Shown: in pieces, positions 40,297 through 52,513 of the stretch | How the letters are laid out: each line of letters begins with the position of its first letter | How positions within the stretch are numbered: the stretch's first letter is position 1 | Assembly (NCBI GenBank): GCA_032358165.1 | Contig: JAALGY010000053.1 | Location: 1-64,000, forward strand | Length of the DNA: 64,000 nt | Reading direction: 5' to 3' | Source: Diplosphaera chodatii | Taxonomy: Eukaryota; Chlorophyta; Trebouxiophyceae; Prasiolales; Stichococcaceae | Made by a program: the position numbers and the translations under genes | The notes under the pieces: generated by a model | Told to the model about the DNA's origin: nothing | What the model saw: only the letters and a program-made list of their open reading frames with translations | Databases searched by the model: none

Positions 40297-41448
40297 CGTG
40301 CTGTAGTGATTGCGGGATTCGTCAGACCAACAGCCTGTGCACACGCACAACACGTGTAATGAGTTACCCCACAGGGGGAGCATGCCCTACTACCCCGCGC
40401 GATCATTACAGGCAGTCTGTAGCAGCTTGGTGCAGGCGCTGAGCTCCATTCACACTTCGAACCATGACTGTGCTCCTGGCACCGCTGTGTCACAGAAACA
40501 AGGACATGGATCGTGTGTGTTGGGCAGCAGTGCCAAAAGCCTTAGCGCTCATCTACCTGTGTCGAACACCTGGCAGGCCTGCCCGCCTGATGACTAGGTA
40601 GTCTAGCTACGCACCCCGGTGCTAAAGCTGACCTGAGCTGCGGTCGCCACTGATATTTGTCAGACGCTGATATGCCCTTGCCAGCAGCAACCCAACATAG
40701 CCTTGGCTTCGACAACGCTACTCTTGGCAGCGTGAAACAGATCTGAAGGCATGAGCGAAGTACAGAGTGCAGAAGTCCGCCGGCGCAGGAATCGATGAGC
40801 AATGTGCTGCTGACTCGGCCCTGACACAGATCTCGGGCACGTGTGCGCGCCACATCACATCACCACTGCATCAGATTTCGCAGCAACGCAAGCCAAGCAC
40901 AGCGGTACACAGCAACCATGTCAGCAAGTTGGGCGCCTGCATGGAATGCGAGGACGTGATGGCGCAGCCAAATGCGTCCGAACGATGAGCTTGGCACGGG
41001 TACAGAACGTTTGGTGAATTCATGTTCGCAACGGCGCTGCCTGGGCGGGGGACAGTGGAGGACAACACACGGATGACGGATATCTAGTAACACGCAAGCG
41101 AGATCACAGCACACACTCCCTGTCGGACCTATCAAACGCACGAACACGATGACACCTCAGTGCTGCTAGCAGCGCACATGCGATCTGGTTTCTCATTTCC
41201 TGCGACCCCACCCGAGATGCCGCTCTCCGATGCTGTAGACAGCGCGCACTGTGGCAACCAGTGTCAGGCGCCCAATGCAGCCAGCAGCCACCACGTGCAG
41301 CGAGCTAGGGGCGCTTCAGATCAAAGATCGCAGCATGCCTCAGCGCCCAGCTGCTAATGGTAGCGCCAGCGCAGAATGCGGAGATAGCGGCAAGTATCTC
41401 TGCCGGGCAGCAGCGTCACAGCCGCCGCCGCTGCCACAGACCCGCCGC
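40297..41448. other. Intergenic: GDH promoter side
   Basis: Over 1.1 kb without a supported gene. A TTACA at about 40407 is the only candidate polyadenylation signal for the UEV gene seen on this side, and it is far away. No domain-bearing frame is visible on either strand. Confidence 0.5.
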
Positions 41449-41529
41449 TCAGTAGGTGCTGCCGTCCGGCGGCTGCGGGGCTCGCCGGTTGTGGGGCTGC
41501 GCCATCTCGCGCCGGAGCTCCGTCAGCAC
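41449..41529 (-). other. Duplicated alternative terminal exon of UEV
   Basis: Reads as a second, diverged copy of the UEV last exon. It has a CCAG acceptor just upstream (41532-41530), phase 0 entry, 26 codons and a TGA stop. Its first 11 residues ([11 protein letters not shown]) are identical to those of the exon at 41715-41632. The remainder keeps N-R, QPP, G and T-Y positions. Because the acceptor, frame and stop are intact, splicing from 41967 straight to 41529 would give a 141-residue isoform. Confidence 0.8.
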
Positions 41530-41631
41530 CTGGCCACCCGGCAGCGGCGACAGCCGGGTCAGCACCGCAGCCCGGGGGCACGACAGCTCTGAGATGTGAG
41601 CAACGGACGGGGTGTCGACCCCGCCCGACGG

Positions 41632-43287
41632 CTAGTAGTAGGTGGCGCCCTCAGGTGGCTGCGCCACTTTGCGGTTGTAGTGCTGCGCCATCTCTCGCCG
41701 CAGCTCTGTTAGCACCTGTGGCAGGCGCAGGCTTCCGGGGTTGCAGCCAAAGACGAGCAGACAGGCGAGGCTTGTTGATCGCACACAGCCCGGCGCTGCT
41801 GTTCGGCATCATCCCTCGCGCAGGTACGTCCCAGAAGACAGTGATCCACTGCCAAGTTGGGACCCCGCAAGCCTGACAGCCGAGACGTGCAGCGTGGGGC
41901 ATGTAGGGTACGCCATACATGCTTGCACAAAACGAAATCCCATGCGTAGCAGCTTAACAAGCGCACCATCTCCATATTGTAGTGGCGCTGCCACTGGCTG
42001 AGCACGTGGAAGTGCGCTGGGTCGACCTGCAGCACAGACAAGTACAAACTTGGGAGCGTCACCGGCAGCATGGGGGTCGCTCCACCCCCTCCGACGCCAG
42101 CAGCAGCTGAAGCAGGTCTCGTCGCAGGCCGCGGAACGGTGCACCAGCAGGCTGGGATGGTAGAAAAGCACGCACCACGCCGTTGTTCGCGACGCAGCTG
42201 AGCTTGACGCGCGTGACGAAGCGCACCTGTGGCGGCTGCGCACACATGCACACAGGTGCTGGTCAGTACATCCAACAGCATTTGCTGTCAAGCAGGATAT
42301 AGCAGCGGGCGTCTAGTGATGACCACAGAAATGAGAGAGCACAAATGCTGCAGGTGCGTCACCTTGTCTGGGTACTGGTCGCCGCAGTACATCTTCAGCG
42401 TGTATATCCGCCCATCATGCACCGTCTGCATGCGAAAGGATACCAGCATTACATCCTGCTCCTGATCAGCTGGGCCGGCAGGCCTGCAAGATGCTTGGAG
42501 CCTGTTCAGGCTGAGGAAATGCGATGACTGCATGCCAACCTTTCAGCCCACTGAGATTGCTCAGAGCTCCGCTCACATTTGAGGGGCCGATGATGGTACC
42601 GGTCCAGTTGCGCATCAGGTTGTCCGCCTCCCCGTCGTCCATGCCGTACGACACCGTGCCGTCGCCGATGCCCTTCTCCCCCTTCTCCAGCTCATCCAGG
42701 AGCACGAAGTTGCGCGGCACTGCAGGGGGGACGATGGCGTCAGCGCACGGCTCATACCCAGTGGTGCCAGCACGCCCCTGGCGCCCAAGTCGCTTTCATC
42801 GCTCGAAAGCGGAAGGTTGTGGCACCCTCCACTCCTGCTCAAGCAGCTGCTGCACCACACAGCTGGCACGAGATGTGCAGCGGGTTGAGCAGGCCATGAG
42901 CAGGCCATTGCCGTGTGCTCGCTGCAAGGCGCTCTGCAAATCTGCTCCGTCAATGGGACGCTTTGCCTCTAACAATGTTTTGAACTGCTCACAGCCGGAA
43001 CTGCACGTCTGGCTGCACCGAGCACCAATACTATGCAGCGAAGTCACCAATGCCGCAGTCAGGACAGCAGATCAACAGCATGATGGCAAGAACGCAGACA
43101 CCCCAGCTGCAGATCAGCTCGAGGCCTTCTACTGCTCTACTCAAATGTGCGTGATGCCAGCCTGAGCGGTGTGGAGCCCCGCGACAGTGTGAGCAGCATG
43201 CTCATCCGTCCCAGTACGGTGGTAGTCCGTCTGACAACATAAGGCTGCACGCTGCAGGGCAAACGCACCGACGCAGCCGCCCGCCAT
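41632..43287 (-). CDS. UEV1: Ubiquitin-conjugating enzyme E2 variant (UEV1/MMS2 type)
   Basis: Catalytically inactive E2 partner of Ubc13, used for Lys63-linked ubiquitin chains in DNA-damage tolerance and signalling. Six exons give 142 residues, the usual length: 43287-43269, 42719-42577, 42425-42363, 42235-42176, 42026-41967, 41715-41632. The first exon is tiny (MAGGCV, 19 nt) and was chosen because its donor phase matches the [17 protein letters not shown] exon after a 549-nt intron. The fold signature is intact: [43 protein letters not shown], and VLSQWQ near the C-terminus. There is no active-site Cys in an HPN context, as expected for a UEV. The last exon has a near-duplicate 100 nt downstream. 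Confidence 0.95.
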
Positions 43288-43824
43288 CACGGCGCCAAGA
43301 TGCGCTGCACACGCCCTGCCCTACTGCTGAGCTGGATGCTTGATAACCCCCGCTCAGGCTGATGTCTTCGCCTGCAGCCCTGTCAACGCGTAGCACAGCT
43401 GTCAAGGCGATCGGATACGCAGACTGCAAACCGCTGGGACACCTCGCACAGCAGGCAGCTCAGTGTACACAAGTGCGCTCCAGCTGTGCTGCTGTGCAAG
43501 GCGAGAGACGCGGCTTCCTGAGCAGCAGCATCCTGTGCTTCCTTGCCTGGGTGTTGCAACCTGCATACATGCAGGCTGCACATACCGTAGCGTTGCGCTT
43601 ATGTACAACTTGGCTGGTGCAGAGTGCATCGCCCAGGTGTTTGTGCTGAGCCACAAGAGGCGCTGAGATCGCGCATGCAATCAACCCGCCGGATGGTGCG
43701 TGACATCGTGACATGCGTGAAGTACAGCGGCAGCAGGAATTGAGGAGCCAGAAGTCAACCAGGTTGCCCATTGTCAAGTTAGACTAGTGCCAGACAACAC
43801 CCATGCATCGGCGAGTACCCGGTG
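43288..43824. other. Intergenic between UEV start and RBM39 end
   Basis: No supported gene; holds the UEV promoter and RBM39 3' flank. Both strands have short open frames without splice-consistent continuation. Confidence 0.45.
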
Positions 43825-46800
43825 TCACTCGCCAAAGTGCTGGCGGTACATTGCCTGCAGCTGGAACTCGGCGCAGATCTGCTTGCCCGCAAACCAGCGC
43901 CCATGCAGCGCCTTCTGCGCGGCCTCCGCCGCCGTGATGGTGGCGAACTTCACGTAGACAAAGCCCTGCACAAAGTGCAAGCACGGCAGTGCAACCAGGG
44001 CGTATGGTCTTGCGCCACATGGACAAACCCAGCAGTGGAGTGCAGACGGCAGCTGGGCAATGACCACCTGCAGCAGTTTTTGAGCATAAAGATTCCCAGG
44101 CAAGCACCTTGGAGTCCTTGTCCACGTGGAGGTGCGCCACCATGCCGTACTTGCCGCACTCCTCCTTGACATCGCCCGCAATCTCCTCCGGCCAGTTGGG
44201 CTCCGTCTCCCTGCCGATCGCATGAGGCGTCAGTAACAGAGCACCACCCCGATCAACCCACTCAAGCAGGAGGAACAGCCGCATGCGGGGTGGGGAAAAG
44301 GTCCTGAAAGCGTGCAGGGAGGGAGTAACAGGAGCAAGATCAGAGGCGCACTCTGCGGGGTCGAACATGTTCTTCAGCAGCAGGCACTGCGTCGGCACCG
44401 GCGACGACGGCCCCAGTATACCCTGCAGAAGTAATTTCACATCGGTAAGGGCAGACAAGAGGCAAGGACCAACAAGTCGTCACCTTGCCCCAACGTGGCG
44501 CACCAGCAGGTGCTGCCTTAAGAGCACAGGTGCGCAGCAGACATCTAACGAAACACCCCCAAACGTATGCACCCTGATGACATGAATCAGGAGACTAGGA
44601 ACCCGAGGAGCATTCTGAAAGCATCTCAGCGTCGTGAACCCCCCTCACCTGGACGTAGGACAGGGGGTTGAGCGGCGGCGCGCTGGGCGCTGTGGCGACC
44701 GACGCCGCGCCGGCGCCCGGCAGCACGAAGCCGGGGGGTGGCCCCGGCAGCGGGGGCCCCGGCGCCCCCCCTGCAGCGGGCGCAGCGGTGGCGCCCCCCG
44801 CCAGCCGGCTCATGAGCTGCGCGCGGGAGCTGGCCGTCAGCCGCATGCCGCCGCCGTCGTCCGCTGCAGCAGCAGGGGCCCAACCCAGGTCAGCAACCAT
44901 GTGGCTGGCTGTGCGTCTGCTACGAGATCTGATGGTGTGGAACACACATGCAGGCAGATGCAGGGAAAGGAAGCGGGAAGACGCTGCGACAAAAGGGCGA
45001 GCAGGACAGAAGCTCGCAGGGTAGGTGGTGCACGCACCCTCGTTGTCTGCCAGACCGTCCTGAGCGGCGCCGGCGGCAAAGGCGGCGGCCGCTGCCGCTG
45101 GATCCGCTGCAATCTCCACCTGCACAGCGGCACGCAGAGCATAAATTGACCTGAGCTGCAGTGCTGCAGACAGGCTTAGGTAGGCGCCCACGATGTAAGA
45201 ATGACGTGCACCGGGATGCAAAGCACCTTGATGGCGGCGCCCGCAATCTCCAGACCGTTGAGCTGAGGAATGGCCCGTGTAGCATCTGCCATGTTCGAGA
45301 ACCTGCACAAACCAAGTGGCATATTCAGACTCTGGGCTGGACGGCGTAGAGCTGGGGCAAATCCTTGGTCCCACTGATGCAGGGACACAGCCAGGCTGAA
45401 GTGATGCCAGTCGTGCTCACGTGACGTAGCCGTGGCCCTGGCTCTTGCCCGCGCCATCCCGCTGGATCTGCACCAGGTCCAAGGGGCCGTAGGGCGCAAA
45501 GATGTCACGCACATCATCCTCCTGCAGGAATCAGCATGCACAGTCGGAGTCGTCCACACATAGCAGCACAGATGCCCTACTGTGCCAGCAGTCAATGACC
45601 TTGCCAACACTTAGTGTAGTTGACAACAATGCAAAGCGCTGGAGGAGTGACAATAGCCACTGCCGGCGGTCATGCTGTGCTGGCAGCACAGCAGGCTACA
45701 GGCGAAAGCAGGGCGCACCGACATGGCGACGTGGAGGTTGCGGATGTGCAGCTTGCAGGGGCCGCTGCCGGTGGCGCCCTCCAGCTGCCGCACCGCCTGC
45801 ATCTGCTGGTTCTGCACCTGCGGCGAACAGCGGGCGCAACCGGTGGAAGCACGGCACAATGTCCAGCCCAAGCAGCACGTGCTGACGCTGTAGAGGAGGC
45901 ACGAACCAGCATCACAGGGTCAGACATGTGCAGAGCGGGAAATTTGGCAGGGTTGATTAGGTGGTTTGCGCACCTGCGCCGCCTCCCAGGCCAGGTTCTT
46001 CTCCGCCTCGGAGGGCTTGACCATGACGGTCTGGCCCATCAGCGTCTGCCCGCCCAGCGCCACCGCCTGCACCACTGCTTCCTGCAGACGCATGCACAAG
46101 GACCCATGTGTAAGCGATCATGAGTGGCAGCGACCTAGCTGTCCATGGCGCATGCAAGGTTGACGGCCTGCACAGCTGCCCCCGGCACAGCCGCTCACAG
46201 TCCTTAGGCACTGGCTGCTGGGTGGCTGCTGGGCACAAGGATGAGTCACAGCACGCGTCTCAGGGTGCAGACGCACCCTGGAGCCCATCTCGATGTAGGC
46301 GAAGCCCTTGGAGCGGCGCGTGTTGCGGTCCATGATGATGCGCACATCCTCAACCTGTGCAGCGAAGCCTACATGAGTCAGCCACAATCAGGGTGACTAC
46401 AGTTTGCAGGCACATGGGAGCTCTTGAGGGAGCAGCAGCGCACATCAGATGGCAGGACAATCAGAGGGCTGGCTCAGTCTGATGTTGGGGTTTGTGTGGG
46501 GACTCAGGGACACTCAGCAAAGACAGCGCACGGTGCCGGCGCGGGAGAAGAAGTCGAACAGGTCCTTCTCGTCCGCTTTGAGGTTCAGGTTGTAGGCGAA
46601 CACTGTCCGGGTGTCGCGGTCGAGCTCCTTCAGCTCCCGCTCCCGCTCGCGCTGCTCCAGCACCTCGGGCGGCGTCGGGGCCCGCCTGCAGGTCATGGAG
46701 TTTGGCGTGTGTCAGGATACAAACGCCGACAGCAAGAGACAGCTCCTAGACCTTGCGCATTTTGTTACACTAGTAGCACGCCTGGGGCTGAGTGCTCGCC

Positions 46801-47857
46801 TGCAGTCTGCGGACAGTCATAGAGTGAAGCAAGATGCCGAGAGCTGGGACCCTGACGACATTTGATCCTGCTTCGCTCAATCCCTCAGCATTTGCAGTGC
46901 AGGTGACTGCCCATGCCAGTGAGATACAGTAGACCGTGCTCACCGGCGCGGGGGGCTGGGCAGGGCGACGGGCGGCGGCGCGGGGCGGCTGGAGCGGTGC
47001 CGGCTGCTGGAGCGGTGGCGCTCGCGGCCCTCCTCTTCGCGGGGGCGGCTGCTGCGGTGGGAGCCCTTGTCACGCGAGCGGCTGCGGTGCCGCCGCTTCC
47101 GCTCGCTGCGTTCGTCATCGTCTTCATCCCGGTGCCGGTGGCGGCTGCTGCGGTGGGAGGACTTCCGGTCGCTGCGGTCCTTCTCGTCGTCCTTGTGGCG
47201 GCTCGACTTGTGGCTGCTGCGGTGCTTGCGGTCGCCCCGGTCGCCGTCCGCCTTTTCTGCGGCGCCGTTGCTCTTCCCCGCGTCTAGCTGCGCGTCCAGC
47301 AGATCGTACCTGTGCGAGGGAAGCAGCAGATATCAGAATTAAGGCATGAGCCCTGAAGAATGGTGGCAGTTGCTGGTCGATGCATGGCCTGCCACACCCC
47401 AGACACTGAGGAGCATTCCTGACACACTGGTCGTGTGAGGCAAAGCCACACAGCCGGCGGGACATGTGTACTGAGCCGTGAGTGAATATCCTGCCATCCA
47501 CCCCTGCTTGGCACTGAGCCTACCTGGCGACTGCGCAATGCGCAGCCTGTGCACAGGCAGGCAGGCGGCAGATATCGCAAGCCTGTCATAGGAAGCCGCA
47601 CGTAACGATGGAGTGACAGAGGGCTCATGGAACAACAGCACAGCAGAGCAGCCTGCCGCTGCAAACCTCTAGAGAGCCATGTGCGCAACAGACCGACTGC
47701 ACACCAACCAGCTGGTCGAGATTGTCTCTTATGCGTGCCATACCGTGTTGCATAAGGCTCGTGAGCCCTCACCCTTGTGATAGTCTGCGAGAAGCAACAC
47801 GAGCTCACACAGGATTGGGTGCATAGAAGTGGCTACTCACTCGTCAACGTCGGCCAT
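43825..47857 (-). CDS. RBM39: RBM39/CAPER-like splicing factor (SR-like, two RRMs and a UHM)
   Basis: Nuclear U2AF-related alternative splicing factor. Thirteen exons, 536 residues (human RBM39 is 530): 47857-47841, 47309-46944, 46685-46532, 46354-46277, 46081-45974, 45817-45719, 45521-45421, 45302-45227, 45119-45038, 44863-44649, 44422-44352, 44210-44108, 43965-43825. A five-codon first exon (MADVD) leads into an Arg/Ser/His/Asp RS domain to about residue 128. RRM1 has RNP2 VFAYNL and RNP1 RSKGFAYIEM. RRM2 has LHIRNL and GHGYVTF. A Gly/Pro/Ala linker follows, then a C-terminal U2AF-homology motif with the characteristic Arg-x-Phe loop in GRWFAGK. All junctions preserve phase. It is divergent from RPL17 across about 400 bases. 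Confidence 0.95.
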
Positions 47858-48262
47858 GACGCCGCCGACGCCCGCCGCTCAGCCTGCAGAGCGCCAGACG
47901 CGGATCACGCCGATGGCACAGACCCTCCCAAGTCCGCCCACTTGCTGAATGTAGCACCCAGCTGATCGACACCCGACGCAGAGTCGTGCAGCCCGCCTCG
48001 CGCAGCTGCTCCTTCGCACGATCCTGTCGGCCTGAGCAGCTACTGACCTACTGTCTTTGGGGGTTGCACGGCTGCCAGTGGCAAGTCATGCGCGCCCTTG
48101 CAGGCAAGCCAGGGCTGTATTGTCAGCGCGCTGATAAGCCCTACTCGAAGTACGGCAACAGCTATATCGCAGGCTATGACACAGCCGCCTGGGTGCTGCA
48201 GTCGGCCTTTCCAAAGCTTGCGGAGGTGGCCGGCCTGCAGGCGGCCGTGACAGAGGGCCATC
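47858..48262. promoter_or_regulatory. Divergent promoter region of RBM39 and RPL17
   Basis: Start codons at 47857 (-) and 48263 (+) face outward across 405 bases that hold no supported exon. Regulatory role is inferred from position. Confidence 0.45.
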
Positions 48263-50004
48263 ATGGGCCGCTACGCGCGGGAGCCCGAAAATGCCACGAA
48301 GAGCTGCAAGGTGAGGCTGGGATGGGGCCAGGATGGGAGCTGTGCAACTTGCAGCAACGGCGCTGCAGAGGCTGCTCAGCGGTGCAGTAGGCAGCATATA
48401 CATCAGCACAGCGACATGCGGCGGTGCCCTGGGGATGCTGCCGCTCTTTTGGCCCAGGCACCAGGAGCAGTCACGGGCTGCTGCAGCTTTGCAGCAGCTT
48501 ACATCTCGCTGCAGCGGCACAGCTGCCTGCAGCAGAGGCATTCGATAACGCTAGCGTAGTGCTCCATTGCCGGATTGACACCAGCCGAGCAGAGCAGCCT
48601 GCAGCAGTTTGTGCCGCTTGCCACAGGCAGCACACGGCAGCCGGTGCCTGCCCTCTGCAGGGCCGCAATGCCTTGCGAGCCCAAGGATAGACCATCGCCT
48701 CGCACCCGTGTAGCATTGCGCCGTAGCGTATTGTGGCCCGATGGGCAAGGCGCATGTTCGATTTCAACCAAAGCCAAACTACCTGTGGCTGACAGCCTGA
48801 GTGTGCTCCTGGTGTGCAGGCCAAGGGCAGCGACCTGCGGGTGCACTTCAAAAACTCGCGGGAGGCGGCCAACGCGCTGAAGGGCATGGAGCTGGGCAAG
48901 GCCAAGCGGTACCTGGAGGACGTCATTGACCACAAGCGTGCGATCCCCTTCCGCCGCTTCTGCGGCGGCGTCGGCCGCACTGCCCAGGTGCGCTGCGTCT
49001 TGAGATCCATCTTGCTGCACGTCGCAGTCAGTAGTCGGTCCCGATGTGGCTGCAGCGCTGCACATCTGTGATGCTGCAGGTGGGCTGCATGTATAGAGAG
49101 TGCGCATTAAGCAGCGAGATGATGAAGTTAGCGTATTAGTGCACCTAGGGCATCACCCTCGTCCCTGGCCTGCAGGCCAAGAACGAGAACAGCACAAACG
49201 GCCAGGCCCGGTGGCCCAAGAAGTCCGCCGTCTTCCTCCTCAACCTGCTCAAGAACGCGGAGAGCAACGCAGAGGTAGGCTTCTGCCACTTGCTGACTCA
49301 TGCCCAGGCATCGGCCATCTCATAGGACTGCTCAACCAAATGCAATCGTTGCTCATGCCCACGATTGGTGAAGTGCGCATTGCAGCGCAGCATGTTGATC
49401 GTGAACATCGCCATGAAAGCTGCGCAGCAGTCTGTGCTGCAGGAACTCATGCTGATGTAGCTACGCCGGTCGAGTGCAGGTGAAGGGGCTGGATGTGGAT
49501 GTGCTGGAGATCAGCCACATCCAGGTCAACATGGCGCAGAAGCAGCGCCGGCGCACATACCGCGCCCACGGCCGCATCAACCGTGAGTTGTTATGTCGTT
49601 CCTGTGCCTGAACAGCTGCTGACTGCCCTTCACAAATGCTGCATGGAGCAGATGACTCGAGTCTCCCATGCTAGGATGTCTCATACGCTGCCTGCGTCAC
49701 TGCCGTAAGCTCAGCACTGCAAGATCGGCTGAGAGCGTGGCTGACAGCACAGCCGACAGTCCATCTGCTCCTGCCCTGCAGAGTGCATGTCGTGTATGTT
49801 AGGCTCGGCATGATATCTTATGTCTCCTGCCCCGCAGCGTACATGTCGTGCCCGTGCCACATCGAGCTGACGCTGAGCGAGAAGGGCGCCGGCAACGTGA
49901 AGGCGGAGCCGGAGGACAGGCAGCGGCGGCTGACCAAGGTGCAGGCGGCGCGCGCGCTGCGCGGCTCGGGCGCCGGCACCCAGCAGGAGGTCGCCGCCGC
50001 CTGA
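48263..50004 (+). CDS. RPL17: 60S ribosomal protein L17 (uL22)
   Basis: Large-subunit protein lining the nascent-chain exit tunnel. Five exons, 194 residues: 48263-48310, 48820-48987, 49176-49274, 49480-49582, 49838-50004. The start [16 protein letters not shown] is the family N-terminus. It is followed by [58 protein letters not shown] and [18 protein letters not shown]. The tail [14 protein letters not shown] is also typical. The C-terminal Gly/Ala/Gln extension is slightly longer than in animals. The first intron is long (509 nt), as is common in ribosomal protein genes. The final codons and 3' UTR are duplicated at 52.5 kb. Confidence 0.97.
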
Positions 50005-50210
50005 GCTCTGACTTATATCAGGGTCTGGCGGCCGCGGCGCTGTGGTGGTTATGCTGGGAGGCGGGGCTGCAGGGCAGTGGGGTGATGGCACGGTGGTATG
50101 CACGGCGCTGTGCGGTCAGTGGTAGATGGCAAGTGTGTGGAGGCCGACATGAATGGCGTGTAGGGCCAGGTGGAGTCAGGCATGCGCATGCAGCACAACG
50201 ACCGCTTGGA

Positions 50211-50215
50211 TGTAA
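50211..50215 (+). terminator. TGTAA polyadenylation signal of RPL17
   Basis: TGTAA, 207 nt after the RPL17 stop; a second TGTAA follows at 50245. Confidence 0.55.
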
Positions 50216-50244
50216 GGACTTCATCTGCACATCTGGGGCTACTC

Positions 50245-50262
50245 TGTAAGGCTACACTTACA
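50245..50262. terminator. Palindromic bidirectional polyadenylation element
   Basis: TGTAAG, six bases, then CTTACA form a perfect inverted repeat. It offers a TGTAA signal to RPL17 on the plus strand and to the convergent F-box gene on the minus strand, 124 nt past that gene's stop. Confidence 0.6.
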
Positions 50263-50385
50263 GCAACCCAAGCATCGTTGAATGCGAATCACAACCAGTC
50301 CCCAAACCTTGCGCTCATCCACTCTAATATGCTGCAACTTCAGAACTGTGTCAACGCGTCCAACACAACATTGGGTGATTCACAG

Positions 50386-51973
50386 TCACCAGTCCTCGTC
50401 AGGCCACTTGCCGTGTATCACCACCTTGTCCTCACCAGAAACAAACTCCGATGCTGATTTGATGCTGCAGCAAAAGTTCATATCCTGCTGCAGTCCAGCG
50501 GCCCATTTCAGCCCAGTTGGGTCCGCCACCGCATCATGGGCTAGCAACTTCAGATTTGGCAAGCACAGTATTGCCTCCACACATTCCGCTGTGATAAGCA
50601 GGTTGTGGAGAACGACCTCTGTCAGACCCGTAGCTCCCCCTAGCGGGTTCTCCCTCAATACAGCCTTCAGCTCAGCGCTGGACTCTTCTTGGTCGTCGAC
50701 ATCTAGCAGTGCCCTCTTGAACGTGTTTGAGCCACTCATGACCAGCTTCTGCAGAGCTGGCAGTCCCCGCAAGTCGGGCATTGCGCGCAGCGGGAGCTGC
50801 AGCAAGTCCAGACGGCTGAGTGACGGCAGCTGCAGCATCTCCGACGGCAGGACGTTGTGCGGCAGCCAGCACCTGGTCAGGCGCAGCGAGTGCAGCTGCT
50901 GCAGGCGGGCAGTTGTGCCAGGAGTGAAGATGGCTGCTGGGGGCACACCGCATAGCTGCAGCGTACGCAGGTTGTGGAGCCGCCACTCCCAGGCTCCATC
51001 GCCAGGATCGCTATCCAGAAGCTGCCTTTCAAAGCGGGCTGGGTAGTTGAGCTGCAGATGGCGCAGCGCTGACGGACTGTACACGACTGCAAGATCAGCA
51101 GGATACGCCACGCAGATGTCCAGCGCTGTGAGCCGCTGCACCAGCTCCATCCATGCAGGCGGATGTGCACTCTGGATGGCTGGCTGGCCGGCCCAAGAGG
51201 AGGGTGGCAACAACAGCATCCAGGCTCCAAAGTGTCTGCCAGATAGCCGCAGGCGGATACCGCTGCCAGCTGTCAGCTCCACGAGGTTACGCCACATGAT
51301 ACGCGCGTAACTAGTCAGCAGATCCTCGGAGCCTCCTTGGTCGACATGAGTTGCTGTGATGCCTGCAGCAGGTTCACAACCGCAATCGGAAGCCTGCGCG
51401 CTTGGCCACACCTACCTACCCTTTGCAATGACGGTTCTTGCCCCTCAGGATGAGAATGCTGCATAAGTTGCATTTCCATGCCAGAACATGCCTTGGCTGA
51501 CCTTTCAGCCGCCGCTGGACCCATCTGAAGAGCTGTCGCACGTCCAAATCGACTTCGTTGCTGGGCACCGCCAGCTCGAGCCTGCCCCAAGTTTCTGCGG
51601 AGATCGGGCTTGCTAGCAGTCCGTGGAACAGTGGACAAGTCTGCTGCATGATCTTTGGCCACCGTCAGTGTTAGTCAGTCACCTCATCAGCAGCGAGGCC
51701 CATTCAGAGGATCACAAGTAAGTGCGGCTTGCCAAGGCAATAATTGGCGCACGCAGGCATTTGCATCAACATTGTAGCAAGCCATCGTCTATGGAGACAG
51801 CCATGTGCATGACGACGACCGCTGAGTCTTATCAGTTTGTCAGAGAAGTCCAGCCGACCAATGATCTCCGCCCAGATGTCGTTTGGCAGCAGCTGCCATG
51901 GTGGAAACTTTCGCATGAAGTTGAAGCCATGCCCAGCGGGAACGTCTACACCAGGCAAGTTGTTAGGTTCCAT
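50386..51973 (-). CDS. F-box / leucine-rich protein, copy 1 (possible pseudogene)
   Basis: Likely an SCF ubiquitin-ligase substrate receptor. Exon 1 (51973-51833) encodes an F-box core, LLPNDIWAEIIGRLDFSDKL. Exon 2 (51652-51502) reads MQQTCPLFHGLLASPIS and ends in phase 1 at a GTCAGC donor. The last exon lies within 51,411-50,386 and encodes LRR-like strands such as LRHLQLNYPA, LRTLQLCGVP, LHSLRLTRCW and LSRLDLLQLP, ending KWPDEDW. The join between exons 2 and 3 is unresolved because two frames compete near 51,400. The expected exon 1 donor is AT instead of GT at 51832-51831 (CTG|ATAAGA), unlike copy 2. Splicing at a nearby GTCGTC would change the frame, so this copy may be impaired even though its 341-codon final frame is open. 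Confidence 0.65.
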
Positions 51974-52513
51974 TGCCCCTGTGCACGAGATCAGCACGCA
52001 CCACGCCTCGCTTGCTTGGTGCGTGAGAACCTGTGAACGACCGTAGTGTGCTGGGTGTCTGCAGTGATGAGTATGCTGCCATCTGTCGGCTGGATAATTC
52101 AGGCACCCACTTGCTTGTGGCAACGCATGAAGGAAGCCACAACAGCAGAATCTAACGCCACATATTCCGCCATCGGGTCATATTTGGGTTCACGGTCCAT
52201 CGGATGTCCAAGGTCACAGTCAGAGGATGAGCCACAAACCATTAGGAGGGTATAGGCGCACCTCTACCTGTATCACACACCATGCCCTGCAACTCTGCTA
52301 GGTCGCTGCATTGATCAGTGTTTGCAACAGACCTGCCAGCGGCAACACATCCTGCATATGCTGGTAGTCAGATCATGTTTGTCCTTTGACAAATGCGTTC
52401 ATGACTGCGCCTGCTCTGTTTTGCATGTGTGTTGCCGACACCAATACACGGTGGATAAAACGACCAGATCGTTCAATAATGGTAACACGCTATGCAGTAT
52501 GATATGCTGGTGC

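Larger units (their letters stand above)
49955..51990. repeat. Segmental duplication, copy 1
   Basis: Runs from the last 50 or so coding bases of RPL17 through the F-box/LRR gene. It matches 52,513-54,580 at an offset of 2.56-2.59 kb. Matched landmarks are the CGGGCGCCGGCACCCAGC stretch, the F-box stop codons (50386 and 52974) and the start codons (51973 and 54565). Confidence 0.85.

Noticed and set aside
51831..51833. U12-type AT-AC intron in F-box copy 1
   Set aside because: The sequence after the exon is ATAAGA, not the ATATCC of U12 introns, and the paralog has a plain GT donor; loss of the donor is simpler.
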